A stretch of 24,690 nt of DNA. Source: Deltaproteobacteria bacterium UBA5799. Lineage in GTDB: Bacteria; Desulfobacterota; GWC2-55-46. Positions 1 through 8,225 of the stretch are shown here, one piece after another. Each line of letters begins with the position of its first letter. Within the stretch, counting starts at the first letter, position 1. A program made the translations under genes and the position numbers. The DNA lies in the NCBI GenBank assembly GCA_002418185.1, contig DIDN01000123.1:195-24884 (forward strand), given 5' to 3'. The notes below the pieces were generated by a model. That model ran no database searches. It was given only the letters and a program-made list of their open reading frames with translations, and was not told where the DNA came from.

Positions 1-351
1 ATACCTTTTGAAATGAGACCAGATGTCGATGGCAAACCAGACATTATTATTCCTAGCAGAACTCAATATAAAAATCCCAAATTTCCACTCTCAAAATTAT
101 TCATGGTAGGTATCAAAACGACCTGCAAAGACAGATGGCGACAGGTTCTGAATGAGGCAAAACGCATTCCTCATAAGCATATTCTTACAATTCAGCAGGG
201 AATATCCGTTAACCAATTGAGAGAAATGCATAAAAGCAATGTGTCTCTTATAGTGCCAAAACCTATTCACAAACAATATCCGACAGGTACTTCAATTCAA
301 ATCACTACTCTTGATTCCTTTATACAAAAAATAAAAAGAGTGCTCTCCTAA
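1..351 (+). CDS. EcoRII-like type II restriction endonuclease, C-terminal part (5' truncated by window edge)
   Basis: The reading frame is open to the first base of the window, so this is the 3' end of a longer gene; the ATG at 13 is internal. The visible 116 or so residues match the EcoRII C-terminal catalytic domain as I know it: a GKPDIIIPS segment, then GIKTTCKDRWRQVLNEA, whose TTCKDRW core is a strong family signature. PD...K spacing fits the PD-(D/E)XK nuclease fold. EcoRII-type enzymes cut at CCWGG-like sites protected by a C5-cytosine methyltransferase. The stop codon at 349-351 abuts the vsr start, so the two are probably co-transcribed. Base composition is clearly AT-richer than the genes from 903 onward, which suggests acquired DNA. 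A methyltransferase gene is expected upstream but cannot be seen. Recognition sequence cannot be read from this fragment. Confidence 0.85.
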   Translation: MPFEMRPDVDGKPDIIIPSRTQYKNPKFPLSKLFMVGIKTTCKDRWRQVLNEAKRIPHKHILTIQQGISVNQLREMHKSNVSLIVPKPIHKQYPTGTSIQITTLDSFIQKIKRVLS

Positions 352-765
352 ATGGCTGATGTTTTAACACCTGAACAGCGACGAAAATGCATGGCGAGCA
401 TTAAAGGCAAGAATACCAAGCCCGAGTTGGTTGTCAGGAAGATAATTCACGCAATGGGTTTTCGATATCGTTTGCACAAAAAAGGACTTCCAGGCAAACC
501 CGATATTGTTTTTCCCAAACTTAGTAAAATACTCTTGGTTCACGGTTGCTTCTGGCACATGCACAATTGCAAATTGGGGCGCGTAAAACCAATGACGAAT
601 TCTGTTTTTTGGGAAAAGAAGCGAAAATCAAATCGCGAGCGTGATAAAAAAAATATAAAGCAGTTGGAAGCTCTTGGTTGGAATGTACTAATTATATGGG
701 AATGCTGGACCAAAGACCCTGCTAAGGTCGAAAATAAACTTTGGTATTTTCTAAGCAAAAATTAA
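352..765 (+). CDS. vsr: Very short patch repair (Vsr) mismatch endonuclease
   Basis: Vsr nicks next to T:G mismatches that arise when 5-methylcytosine deaminates, starting very short patch repair. The 137-residue protein is of normal family length. Catalytic positions align with E. coli Vsr: Asp51 in LPGKPDIVFP, His64 and His69 in VHGCFWH. The structural zinc ligands correspond to Cys66, His71, Cys73 and Cys118 (in IIWEC). The N-terminal MASIKGKNTKPE segment and the WEKKRKSNRERD helix are also typical. It starts directly after the stop of the upstream endonuclease gene, without a gap, so translation is probably coupled. Vsr next to an EcoRII-like nuclease implies a C5-cytosine methyltransferase further upstream. 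The gene shares the AT-rich composition of its partner and not the ATA/AGG-rich, high-GC style of the rest. Confidence 0.95.
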   Translation: MADVLTPEQRRKCMASIKGKNTKPELVVRKIIHAMGFRYRLHKKGLPGKPDIVFPKLSKILLVHGCFWHMHNCKLGRVKPMTNSVFWEKKRKSNRERDKKNIKQLEALGWNVLIIWECWTKDPAKVENKLWYFLSKN

Positions 766-852
766 AATTCCTACCCTCACCCTCCTTCTTCCCGTTGCCC
801 TCCCCCCGCCTTTGTGTTAACTTAAAAGGATATCATAGCCAGGCTCAATCCT

Positions 853-877
853 GAGATTCTTCGCTTCGCTCAGAATG
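853..877 (-). repeat. Dispersed 25-bp repeat, copy 1
   Basis: These 25 bases (core ATTCTTCGCTTCGCTCAGAA) are the exact reverse complement of 12846-12870, 12 kb away. The unit sits in the 137-bp gap between vsr and the helicase gene. The gap also holds a pyrimidine-rich tract at about 768-812 with CCCTCACCCTCC. Both look like intergenic repeat debris at the junction between the AT-rich cassette and the high-GC chromosome. Only half of the palindromic form seen at 12844-12923 is recognisable here. Confidence 0.75.
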
Positions 878-902
878 ACAGCATTTCTCAGAAAACAATA
901 AT

Positions 903-3086
903 ATGCCCTTTTTAAAATCCCTCAACCCCACCCAGATGGAGGCCGTTACATTCGGCGACGGGCCGCTCCTCATTTTGGCCGGGGCCGGGAGCGGCAAGAC
1001 CAGAGTCCTTACATCTCGGATAGCCTATTTAATAGCGAAAACCGGCGTTTCCCCTGACAATATACTTGCCGTGACCTTCACGAACAAGGCCGCCGGGGAG
1101 ATGCGCGAGCGCCTCGAAAGGACCATCGGCGGAAACGCCCGCTCCGTATGGCTCGGCACCTTCCATTCATTGGGGCTCCGGCTCCTGAGGAAAGAAAGCA
1201 GGGCCGCCGGGCTCGCTTCCGACCTCACGGTCTACAACGACGACGACCAGCTGGCCCTTGTAAAGGAGGTCCTCCGGGAGCTTGACCTTAACGAGAAGGT
1301 CACGCCTCCGAAATCCGTCCTCGCCCGCATAAACCAGGCAAAGAACGAGAACATCGGGCCCTCGGAGTACGCTTCACTTGTGAACGACTTCTTCTCCGAG
1401 AGGATTGCAAAGGTCTACGCCAGATACCAGAAAAAGCTCCGCGAGATGGGATGCCTGGACTTCGGCGACCTCATATGCGAGCCCATAAACCTCTTCCGGC
1501 GGAACGTGCCGGTGCTGGATAGGTACAGGAACCGGTTCCGCTACATACTCGTCGACGAGTACCAGGACACGAACAAGGCCCAGTACACGCTTACGGGCCT
1601 TTTGGCCTCGGGGCACAGGAACCTGCTTGCCGTCGGCGACCCGGACCAGTCCATATACGGCTGGCGCGGCGCCGACATATCGAACATACTGGATTTCGAG
1701 AAGGACTACCCGGATTCCACGGTCCTCCGGCTCGAGCAGAACTACCGCTCGACCGCCAACATACTCTCTGCGGCCAACTCGGTCATAGAGCGGAACCGGC
1801 GGAGGATGGAAAAGACCCTCTGGACCGAGAACAGCGAAGGCCACCCGCTCGCGCACGAGGAGGCCAGGGACGAGTACGACGAGGCCCGGCGTGTGCTCTC
1901 GCGCCTTAAGTCGAGGATGAGCGAGGACCGGAGCGTCTCATACAGGGACGCTGCTGTCTTCTACAGGACGAACGCCCAGTCCAGGGTGTTCGAGGAACTC
2001 CTCATAAGGGAGGGCATACCCTACACCATCGTCGGCGGGACAAGGTTCTACGACAGGATGGAGATAAGGGACGCGCTCGCGTACATACGGGTCCTGGCCA
2101 ACCCCGCCGACTCCATAAGCCTCCAGCGCATCATTAACAGGCCGGCCCGGGGAGTGGGCAAGGCAACCCTCGACAGGATAATAGCGATAGCGGACGAGCT
2201 CGGGGTGCCGCTCCTCGAAGCCACAAGAACGGCCCTGGGAAGGGGGCTCCTCGGTAAGACCAGACTGCGCCAGTTCCTCGACGCCTCCGACGCCTTCAGG
2301 TCCGGGCTCGGTAAGCTCCCGCTGAACGAGCTTGCGCTGCGTCTCCTCGAGGACTCGGGCTACATGGCCATGTGGCAGGACGAGGGCACGGACGAGGCAT
2401 CCGAGAGGCTTGAGAACATCTTCGAGTTCATCTCGGCCATAAAGGACTTCGAGGCCGCCAACCCCGGGGCCGGTCTGCCGGAATTCCTCGACCAGGTAGC
2501 GCTCATAAGCGACATGGACTCCTACGAGGAAAAGTCAGACAAGCTCACCCTCATGACGCTCCACTCGGCAAAGGGACTCGAGTTCAGGCTCGTCTTCCTC
2601 TCCGGCATGGAGGAGGGCATATTCCCGCACTCCCGGAGCATAGACGACCCGGAGGGGCTTGAGGAGGAGAGGCGGCTCTGCTACGTCGGCATGACCAGGG
2701 CCAAGGAGGAGCTATACCTCTACTCATCCGCCGCCAGGTCCCTTTACGGCGAGTCGAGGTACCAGACCCGTTCGAGGTTCATCGACGAGATCCCCCCGGG
2801 CCGCATAACGTTCCTGAACGGGGAGGCCCGGGAGCGGAAAGCGGTCCACGCGGCGCCCAACGAGGTCTACTACTCGCCAGAGGACTTCCCGTGCGGCCCC
2901 GGCGAGGACGCCGGAGGGCCTCTTTCCTGGAGGGTGGGCATGAAGGTCTCGCACCCGAGCTTCGGGGTGGGCGTCATAAGGGAGCGGAGCGGCTCCGGCC
3001 AGGACATGAAGGTGACCGTGAACTTCAGTTCCTCGGGCCTTAAGAAGCTCGCGGTAAAGTACGCCGGGCTTACCCCGCTTTCCTGA
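903..3086 (+). CDS. pcrA: UvrD/PcrA-type superfamily 1 DNA helicase
   Basis: A 3'-5' ATP-dependent DNA helicase that removes UvrC-incised oligonucleotides and stalled RNA polymerase and clears recombination intermediates. All SF1A motifs are present in order: Q motif LNPTQMEAV (residues 8-16), Walker A AGAGSGKT (26-33, Lys32), motif Ia TFTNKAAGEMRER, motif II VDEYQDTN (Asp218-Glu219), motif III GDPDQSIYGWRGA, motif IV LEQNYRST, motif V TLHSAKGLEF and motif VI RLCYVGMTRAKEEL. The last 50 or so residues (from MKVSHPSFGVGVI) form the Tudor-like tail of PcrA/UvrD that contacts RNA polymerase. Length (727 aa) is typical. No clear Shine-Dalgarno precedes the ATG, but the motif order fixes the start closely. 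The gene stands alone, with a promoter for the next gene after it. PcrA versus UvrD naming is arbitrary. Confidence 0.96.
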   Translation: MPFLKSLNPTQMEAVTFGDGPLLILAGAGSGKTRVLTSRIAYLIAKTGVSPDNILAVTFTNKAAGEMRERLERTIGGNARSVWLGTFHSLGLRLLRKESRAAGLASDLTVYNDDDQLALVKEVLRELDLNEKVTPPKSVLARINQAKNENIGPSEYASLVNDFFSERIAKVYARYQKKLREMGCLDFGDLICEPINLFRRNVPVLDRYRNRFRYILVDEYQDTNKAQYTLTGLLASGHRNLLAVGDPDQSIYGWRGADISNILDFEKDYPDSTVLRLEQNYRSTANILSAANSVIERNRRRMEKTLWTENSEGHPLAHEEARDEYDEARRVLSRLKSRMSEDRSVSYRDAAVFYRTNAQSRVFEELLIREGIPYTIVGGTRFYDRMEIRDALAYIRVLANPADSISLQRIINRPARGVGKATLDRIIAIADELGVPLLEATRTALGRGLLGKTRLRQFLDASDAFRSGLGKLPLNELALRLLEDSGYMAMWQDEGTDEASERLENIFEFISAIKDFEAANPGAGLPEFLDQVALISDMDSYEEKSDKLTLMTLHSAKGLEFRLVFLSGMEEGIFPHSRSIDDPEGLEEERRLCYVGMTRAKEELYLYSSAARSLYGESRYQTRSRFIDEIPPGRITFLNGEARERKAVHAAPNEVYYSPEDFPCGPGEDAGGPLSWRVGMKVSHPSFGVGVIRERSGSGQDMKVTVNFSSSGLKKLAVKYAGLTPLS

Positions 3087-3093
3087 CAGCCCC

Positions 3094-3122
3094 TTGACTT
3101 ATAAGGAAAAACTTATTATCAT
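3094..3122 (+). promoter_or_regulatory. Sigma-70-type promoter upstream of galU
   Basis: TTGACT at 3094-3099, a 17-bp spacer, and TATCAT at 3117-3122. The spacer holds the small palindrome ATAAG...CTTAT. It lies just after the helicase stop and about 140 bp upstream of galU, leaving a leader in which I see no other element. Similarity to consensus is seen; activity is inferred. Confidence 0.5.
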
Positions 3123-3264
3123 CCCTCAATGGCAAGCCCCGGCTCCTTCAAAACCATCGCCAACTGTCCTGAACCGCGTTATATTTTTCTGACCTGAAAA
3201 CAATCAAATTAAATCCGACCGGGGGCCGGCGCGGACCGGGACGGGCGCTCGAACAAGGTAGGAT

Positions 3265-4125
3265 ATGAGGCTTAAGAAAGCGGTTTTTCCGGCTGCCGGT
3301 TTCGGCACCAGGTTTCTTCCGGCCACAAAGGCCATCCCCAAGGAGATGCTCCCGCTCGTAGACAAGCCGCTCATACAGTACGGCGTCGAGGAGGCGAAGG
3401 CCTCCGGGCTTTCGGAGATAGTCATCGTAACGGGCATGGGGAAGACCGCCATAGAGGACCACTTCGACACCTCGTTCGAGCTTGAGAAGCTCCTCCAGGA
3501 GAGGGGAAAGAACGAGCTCCTCCGGATGATAGAGGACGTCTCCGGGCTCGTCCATTTCGCGTACACGCGGCAGAAAAAGCCCCTCGGCCTCGGCCACGCC
3601 ATCGGCATAACGAAGAACCTCATAAACAACGAGCCGTTTGCCGTATTCCTCGGAGACGATATAATTGATTCCAGGGTCCCTGTCATGAAGCAGATGATCG
3701 AGGTCAACCGCAAGTTCGGCACCTCGGTCCTTGCCGTGCAGAAGGTCCCGAGGAACCAGGCACATATGTACGGGGTGATAAAGGGGCAGAAGGTGGCCCC
3801 GGGCATCTACAAGGTGCTGGACCTTGTGGAGAAGCCCAAGTCCAACCCGCCTTCGAACCTCGCGATAATAGGCAGGTACATCCTTACTCCCGGCATATTC
3901 CCGGCGCTCGAAGAGACGAAGCCCGGAAAAGGCGGAGAGATCCAGCTTACGGACGCCCTCAGGATACTCTTGAGGAGCCAGGACGTATACGCGCTCGAGT
4001 TCGAGGGCACGAGATACGACGCGGGAGACAAGCTCGGGTTCCTCAAGGCGAACGTCTCGCTTGCGCTAAAGCGCCCCGAGCTCCGAGGCGACCTCAGGAA
4101 GTTCCTCAAAGGCCTCAAGCTCTGA
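3265..4125 (+). CDS. galU: UTP--glucose-1-phosphate uridylyltransferase
   Basis: Makes UDP-glucose from UTP and glucose-1-phosphate, feeding lipopolysaccharide, exopolysaccharide and UDP-sugar synthesis. The N-terminus carries the nucleotidyltransferase signature: PAAGFGTRFLPATKAIPKEM (residues 9-28), with the G-x-G-T-R nucleotide loop at 12-16 and the conserved Lys26. VDKPLIQYGVEEA follows. The metal and sugar-binding segments FAVFLGDDI and LDLVEKPKSNPP are in the expected order. Length (286 aa) is just under the usual 290-300. An AAGGTAGG Shine-Dalgarno-like stretch lies a few bases before the ATG, and a promoter-like sequence lies at 3094-3122. The next gene (hsp20) follows after 65 bp on the same strand, so they may share a transcript. 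Confidence 0.95.
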   Translation: MRLKKAVFPAAGFGTRFLPATKAIPKEMLPLVDKPLIQYGVEEAKASGLSEIVIVTGMGKTAIEDHFDTSFELEKLLQERGKNELLRMIEDVSGLVHFAYTRQKKPLGLGHAIGITKNLINNEPFAVFLGDDIIDSRVPVMKQMIEVNRKFGTSVLAVQKVPRNQAHMYGVIKGQKVAPGIYKVLDLVEKPKSNPPSNLAIIGRYILTPGIFPALEETKPGKGGEIQLTDALRILLRSQDVYALEFEGTRYDAGDKLGFLKANVSLALKRPELRGDLRKFLKGLKL

Positions 4126-4190
4126 TTACGGGGCCGCCGCCGGCCGTCGCCTCGTAAAGAGGCATAGTCTTAAGACACCTTGAGATACTT

Positions 4191-4640
4191 ATGGCCAAAT
4201 TCTCCAAAAAACCTACGAAGACGCCGATAAAGACCGAGCACCTTAACCGCTTCCTTTTCGACTGCATGGACGAGGGCGAGAGCTTTTTCAGGCCCGAGCC
4301 CATAACCCACATGCCCGCCCTTGACATGTTCGCCACCCGGGAGGAGCTCGTCATAAAGGTCGAGCTCCCGGGCGTGAGGAGGGAAGACATAGACCTTACC
4401 ATGTCCAGGGACAAGCTCATCGTCAAATCGGTCAAGTTCGAGTGCTTCGAGGAGGACAAGATAAACTACGTCTGCATGGAGAGGTCCTTCGGCAGGCTCT
4501 TCCGGGCCATAGACCTTCCCTACCCCGTTGACTCGGCCAGGGCAAGGGCGGTATTCAGGAACGGCATCCTCCGCGTAATTCTGCCGAGGGTCCAGGACAA
4601 GAGGAGCGCAACGAAAAAGGTGCCGGTGGAATCCATTTAA
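4191..4640 (+). CDS. Hsp20/alpha-crystallin family small heat-shock protein
   Basis: An ATP-independent holdase that binds unfolding proteins. The alpha-crystallin domain spans about residues 41-135: ELVIKVELPGVRREDIDLTM (52-71) and the closing FRNGILRVILPR strand (122-133). The I-x-I-like C-terminal anchor is weak; VPV at 144-146 may serve. The 40-residue N-terminal arm is charged and then aromatic (FLFDCMDEGESFF). It lies 17 bp upstream of lon with the lon Shine-Dalgarno in the gap, so chaperone and protease are very probably co-expressed. I see no sigma-32 promoter or CIRCE element in the 65 bp upstream. Assignment to the family is firm; no specific symbol is justified. Confidence 0.92.
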   Translation: MAKFSKKPTKTPIKTEHLNRFLFDCMDEGESFFRPEPITHMPALDMFATREELVIKVELPGVRREDIDLTMSRDKLIVKSVKFECFEEDKINYVCMERSFGRLFRAIDLPYPVDSARARAVFRNGILRVILPRVQDKRSATKKVPVESI

Positions 4641-4657
4641 AGGAGAGTAGACCATTC

Positions 4658-7081
4658 ATGCCAGAAGATAAAAGAGAAGAAGAGGAGCAGCAGCTCGAGA
4701 TACCCGACGTACTGCCGCTCCTGCCGGTAAGGGACGTTGTAATATTCCCTTTCATGATAGTGCCTCTTTTCGTGGGCCGGGAGCGCTCCATAAACGCCGT
4801 GGACGCGGCGCTTACGAAGGACCGGCTCGTCTTCACGGCGACCCAGAAGGACATTTCCAAGGAGGACCCGGACCCCGAGGACCTATACAGGGCCGGCACG
4901 GTCTGCATGATAATGCGGATGCTCAAGCTCCCGGACGGCAGGGTGAAGATACTGGTCCAGGGCCTCAGCAGGGGCAACATCACCTCCTTCGCCCAGACCA
5001 GGCCCAACTACCTTGTGGCGCTCGAAAAGGTGGAGGAGCGGCACGAGGCCGATCTCTCGCTCGAGGTCGAGGCCCTGATGAGGACCGTGAGGGAGCAGCT
5101 CGAGAAGCTCGCGACGCTCGGCAAGGTCGTCTTCCAGGAAGTCATGATGGTCCTCGACAACATAGCCGACCCCGGCAGGATGGCGGACCTCGTGGCCGCG
5201 AACCTCGGCCTCAAGATCGACGAGGCCCAGTCGGTGCTCGAAACGCTCGACCCGGTCAAGAGGCTCGAGAAGGTGAACGAGTACCTCGTCAAGGAGCTCC
5301 AGGTCGCCCAGATGCAGGTGAAAATCCAGTCCCAGGCCAAGGAGGAGATGGACAAGAGCCAGCGGGAGTACTATCTCCGCGAGCAGATGAGGGCCATAAA
5401 GAACGAGCTCGGCGACATAGAGGAGCCCTCCGAGGAGCTCGAGGAGTTCAGGGACAAGATAAAGAAGTCCCGGATGCCCCAGGATGTGGAGAAGGAGGCG
5501 ACCAAGCAGCTCGACAGGCTCGAGATGATGCACCCGGACGCGGCGGAGGCCGCGCTTATACGCACCTATCTCGAATGGCTGGTGGACCTCCCCTGGGCGA
5601 AGCAGACCAAGGACACGCTCGATATCGAGAAGGCCAGAAAGGTGCTCGATACCGACCACTACGACCTCGAAAAGGTCAAGGAGAGGATACTCGAGTACCT
5701 GGCCGTAAGGAAGCTCCAGCCAAAGACGAAGGGGCCGATACTCTGCTTCGTGGGCCCCCCGGGGGTCGGAAAGACCTCGCTCGGCCGCTCCATAGCCAGG
5801 GCAATGGGCAGGAACTTCGTCCGGATATCGCTCGGCGGCATAAAGGACGAGGCCGAGATAAGGGGCCACAGGCGTACCTACGTCGGCGCGCTCCCGGGGC
5901 GCATAATACAGGGCATAAAGCAGGCGGGCACCAACAACCCCGTTTTCATGATGGACGAGATAGACAAAATTGGCATGGACTTCAGGGGCGACCCGTCCTC
6001 TGCCTTGCTCGAGGTGCTGGACCCGGAGCAGAACTACGCCTTCAGCGACCATTACCTGAACCTCCCGTTCGACCTCTCGAAGGTGATGTTCATAACCACG
6101 GCCAACATGACCGACCCCATACCTGAGCCGCTCCTCGACAGGATGGAACTCCTTAACCTGCCGGGCTACACCGAGGAGGAGAAGCTCGAGATAGCGCGGA
6201 AATTCATCGTGCCACGCCAGATAAAGGAGCACGGCCTGAACAGGAAGCTCATAACCATCCAGGACGAGGCCGTAAAGAAGATAATATCCCAGTACACGAG
6301 GGAAGCGGGGCTCAGGAACCTGGAGCGCGAGATAGCCTCCCTTTGCAGGAAGGTCGCGAAGAAGGTCGCCTCCGGCAAATCCACCCTTACGACCGTCTCG
6401 CCGAAGCTCGTACAGGAGTTCCTGGGCATACCCAAGTTCCTACCCGAAACCGAGCACGAGTCCGAGGAAGTGGGGGTCGCAACAGGCCTTGCGTGGACCC
6501 CGGTCGGAGGCGAGATACTCCACATAGAGTCCACCATAATGAACGGCAAGGGGCAGCTCACGCTTACGGGCCACCTCGGGGACGTCATGAAGGAGAGCGC
6601 GCACGCGGCCCTCTCATACGCCCGGTCGAGGGCCGACCTCTTCAGCCTCAAGCCCGACTTCTACAAGGACCTCGACATACACATCCACGTGCCATCGGGC
6701 GCCATACCAAAGGACGGTCCGTCAGCCGGCATAACCATGGCGTCCTCCCTCATATCGGCGCTCACGCAGACCCCGCTGGATAAGGGGATCGCCATGACCG
6801 GCGAGATAACGTTACGGGGCCGGGTCCTGCCCGTAGGCGGCATAAAGGAGAAGTGCCTTGCCGCGCTCCGGGCCAAGATAACGAACGTCATAATACCCGA
6901 GCGGAACAAGAAAGACATAGAGGACATACCCAAGGACATAAGGAAGAAGATAAAATTCATCTTCGTCAAGCACATGGACGACGTCCTGAAGGTCGTGTTC
7001 AGGAAGCACAAGCTCCCCGGCGGGAGAAAAACCGGGCCGAGAAAGGCCAGGCCCGCGGGCAGAAAGCAGGCAAGGGCCTGA
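4658..7081 (+). CDS. lon: ATP-dependent endopeptidase La (Lon protease)
   Basis: A hexameric AAA+ serine protease that degrades misfolded and short-lived regulatory proteins. The order is: LON substrate-binding domain (about 18-210, opening with LPLLPVRDVVIFPFMIVPL), coiled-coil helical region (about 215-310), AAA+ module with Walker A GPPGVGKTS (Lys372) and Walker B FMMDEIDK (Asp433-Glu434), then the protease domain. The catalytic dyad is Ser689 in PKDGPSAGIT and Lys732 in GGIKEKCLAA, 43 residues apart as in E. coli Lon (679/722). Length (807 aa) is normal. The tail is basic (GRKTGPRKARPAGRKQARA), which might aid nucleic-acid binding. AAAGGAG lies upstream of the ATG. hsp20 ends 17 bp before it and thiL starts 8 bp after it. 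Confidence 0.98.
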   Translation: MPEDKREEEEQQLEIPDVLPLLPVRDVVIFPFMIVPLFVGRERSINAVDAALTKDRLVFTATQKDISKEDPDPEDLYRAGTVCMIMRMLKLPDGRVKILVQGLSRGNITSFAQTRPNYLVALEKVEERHEADLSLEVEALMRTVREQLEKLATLGKVVFQEVMMVLDNIADPGRMADLVAANLGLKIDEAQSVLETLDPVKRLEKVNEYLVKELQVAQMQVKIQSQAKEEMDKSQREYYLREQMRAIKNELGDIEEPSEELEEFRDKIKKSRMPQDVEKEATKQLDRLEMMHPDAAEAALIRTYLEWLVDLPWAKQTKDTLDIEKARKVLDTDHYDLEKVKERILEYLAVRKLQPKTKGPILCFVGPPGVGKTSLGRSIARAMGRNFVRISLGGIKDEAEIRGHRRTYVGALPGRIIQGIKQAGTNNPVFMMDEIDKIGMDFRGDPSSALLEVLDPEQNYAFSDHYLNLPFDLSKVMFITTANMTDPIPEPLLDRMELLNLPGYTEEEKLEIARKFIVPRQIKEHGLNRKLITIQDEAVKKIISQYTREAGLRNLEREIASLCRKVAKKVASGKSTLTTVSPKLVQEFLGIPKFLPETEHESEEVGVATGLAWTPVGGEILHIESTIMNGKGQLTLTGHLGDVMKESAHAALSYARSRADLFSLKPDFYKDLDIHIHVPSGAIPKDGPSAGITMASSLISALTQTPLDKGIAMTGEITLRGRVLPVGGIKEKCLAALRAKITNVIIPERNKKDIEDIPKDIRKKIKFIFVKHMDDVLKVVFRKHKLPGGRKTGPRKARPAGRKQARA

Positions 7082-7089
7082 AAAGCCGG

Positions 7090-8106
7090 ATGCGCCTCAA
7101 GGACATAGGCGAGGACGCGCTCATAAAACTCATCGCAAAGAGGTCGGTCGTAAGGCACGCGCGTCTTGCGAAGGGCATCGGCGACGACGCCTGCGTCATG
7201 AGGGAGGTCGGCGGAAGGGCCCTCCTTGCCACCACCGACGTCCTTATCGAGGACACCCACTTCAAGAGGAGCTACACCCCTCCCCGCCTTTTAGGCAGAA
7301 AGGCCCTTTCGATATCCCTCTCGGACATAGCCGCCATGGGCGGGGAGCCGCTTTTCTTCCTCGTCTCGATCGCGCTCCCGCCGGAGACGGACAAGAGGTT
7401 CGTCGACGGCCTCTATGACGGCCTTGCGGACGCCGGAAGGCGGTGGAAGTGCCTGCTTGCAGGCGGCAACACGGCAAGGTCGCGGCGAGGCATAACAGTC
7501 ACGACGACCGTCTTCGGGGAGGCGCCGGCTGGCGAGGTCGTGTACAGAAAGGGGGCCCGGGCCGGGGACCTCGTATTCGTAACCGGCGAGCTCGGCTCAT
7601 CGGCCCTGGGCCTGTGGGCGCTCGGAGAGCGCGGGAAATCGGCGGGAAGAGGGCCTTACAGAAAATCCGTTGCCAGGCACCTCGACCCGGAGCCGCGCCT
7701 CAGGGCCGGGAAGGCCCTTGCTTCCGCCGGGCTTGCAACGTCGATGATGGACCTGAGCGACGGGCTTGCCCTTGACCTTAAAAGGCTCTGCATCGAGAGC
7801 GGCAGGGCCGCGGTCGTAAACCTGGGCTCGCTCCCTGTGTCTGACGAGCTATTGAAGTTCGGCGAAAAACACGGGCGGCGGCGCGCCCTTCTGCTCGCCC
7901 TCACGGGCGGCGAGGATTATGAGCTCCTCTTCACCTCTCCTGAAAGCAGCCTCAAAAGGCTTTCCGGCCTCTCAAAAAGGCTCTCGCTCCCGTTCACGCC
8001 CATAGGGAGGATAGTGCCCGGCAGGGGCGCGAGGAGGGCTGTCACCGTCCTTGACGAAAAGGGGAGCCCGGCAGCGCTCGCAAAAGAGGGCTTCGAGCAC
8101 TTCTGA
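7090..8106 (+). CDS. thiL: Thiamine-monophosphate kinase
   Basis: Phosphorylates thiamine monophosphate to thiamine diphosphate, the last step of cofactor synthesis. It belongs to the PurM/ThiL-like ATP-binding fold. Family motifs from the N-terminus: MRLKDIGEDALIKLI, GIGDDACV (Mg-ATP site), LLATTDVLIEDTHFKR, and LGRKALSISLSDIAAMGGEP. Later come FVTGELGSSALGL, MMDLSDGLALDLKRLC and LTGGEDYELLFT. The frame is open upstream into lon, but the start at 7090 is set by the family's characteristic M-x-L-K-D-I-G-E opening, giving 338 aa. The start lies 8 bp after the lon stop with only a weak Shine-Dalgarno (CCGG), so translation probably depends on lon read-through. The link to lon is positional and no functional link is evident. 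Confidence 0.95.
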   Translation: MRLKDIGEDALIKLIAKRSVVRHARLAKGIGDDACVMREVGGRALLATTDVLIEDTHFKRSYTPPRLLGRKALSISLSDIAAMGGEPLFFLVSIALPPETDKRFVDGLYDGLADAGRRWKCLLAGGNTARSRRGITVTTTVFGEAPAGEVVYRKGARAGDLVFVTGELGSSALGLWALGERGKSAGRGPYRKSVARHLDPEPRLRAGKALASAGLATSMMDLSDGLALDLKRLCIESGRAAVVNLGSLPVSDELLKFGEKHGRRRALLLALTGGEDYELLFTSPESSLKRLSGLSKRLSLPFTPIGRIVPGRGARRAVTVLDEKGSPAALAKEGFEHF

Positions 8107-8171
8107 AAGGGCGGCCCGGGAGACTAAAGCAAACGGCAGGGCCGTCCGAAATACCGGAAAACGCTTGCGGA

Positions 8172-8201
8172 TTGACAATGGATTTGAAAGAGACATATAA
8201 T
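8172..8201 (+). promoter_or_regulatory. Perfect-consensus sigma-70 promoter for the chemosensory operon
   Basis: TTGACA at 8172-8177, an 18-bp spacer, and TATAAT at 8196-8201: both hexamers match consensus exactly, which is unlikely by chance in DNA this GC-rich. Transcription would begin near 8208. That is downstream of the first in-frame ATG (8178), which would therefore not be on the message, and just upstream of the GGAG and GTG at 8214-8228. It supports the later start for the MCP gene. Confidence 0.65.
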
Positions 8202-8225
8202 ACCGCCGAAACCGGAGAAAGGCGG

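Noticed and set aside
4883..6232. 449-residue open frame antisense to lon
   Set aside because: It lies wholly within the lon AAA+ coding region, has low-complexity Leu/Val/Glu-rich sequence typical of reversed high-GC codons, and has no family motif. lon is unambiguous.
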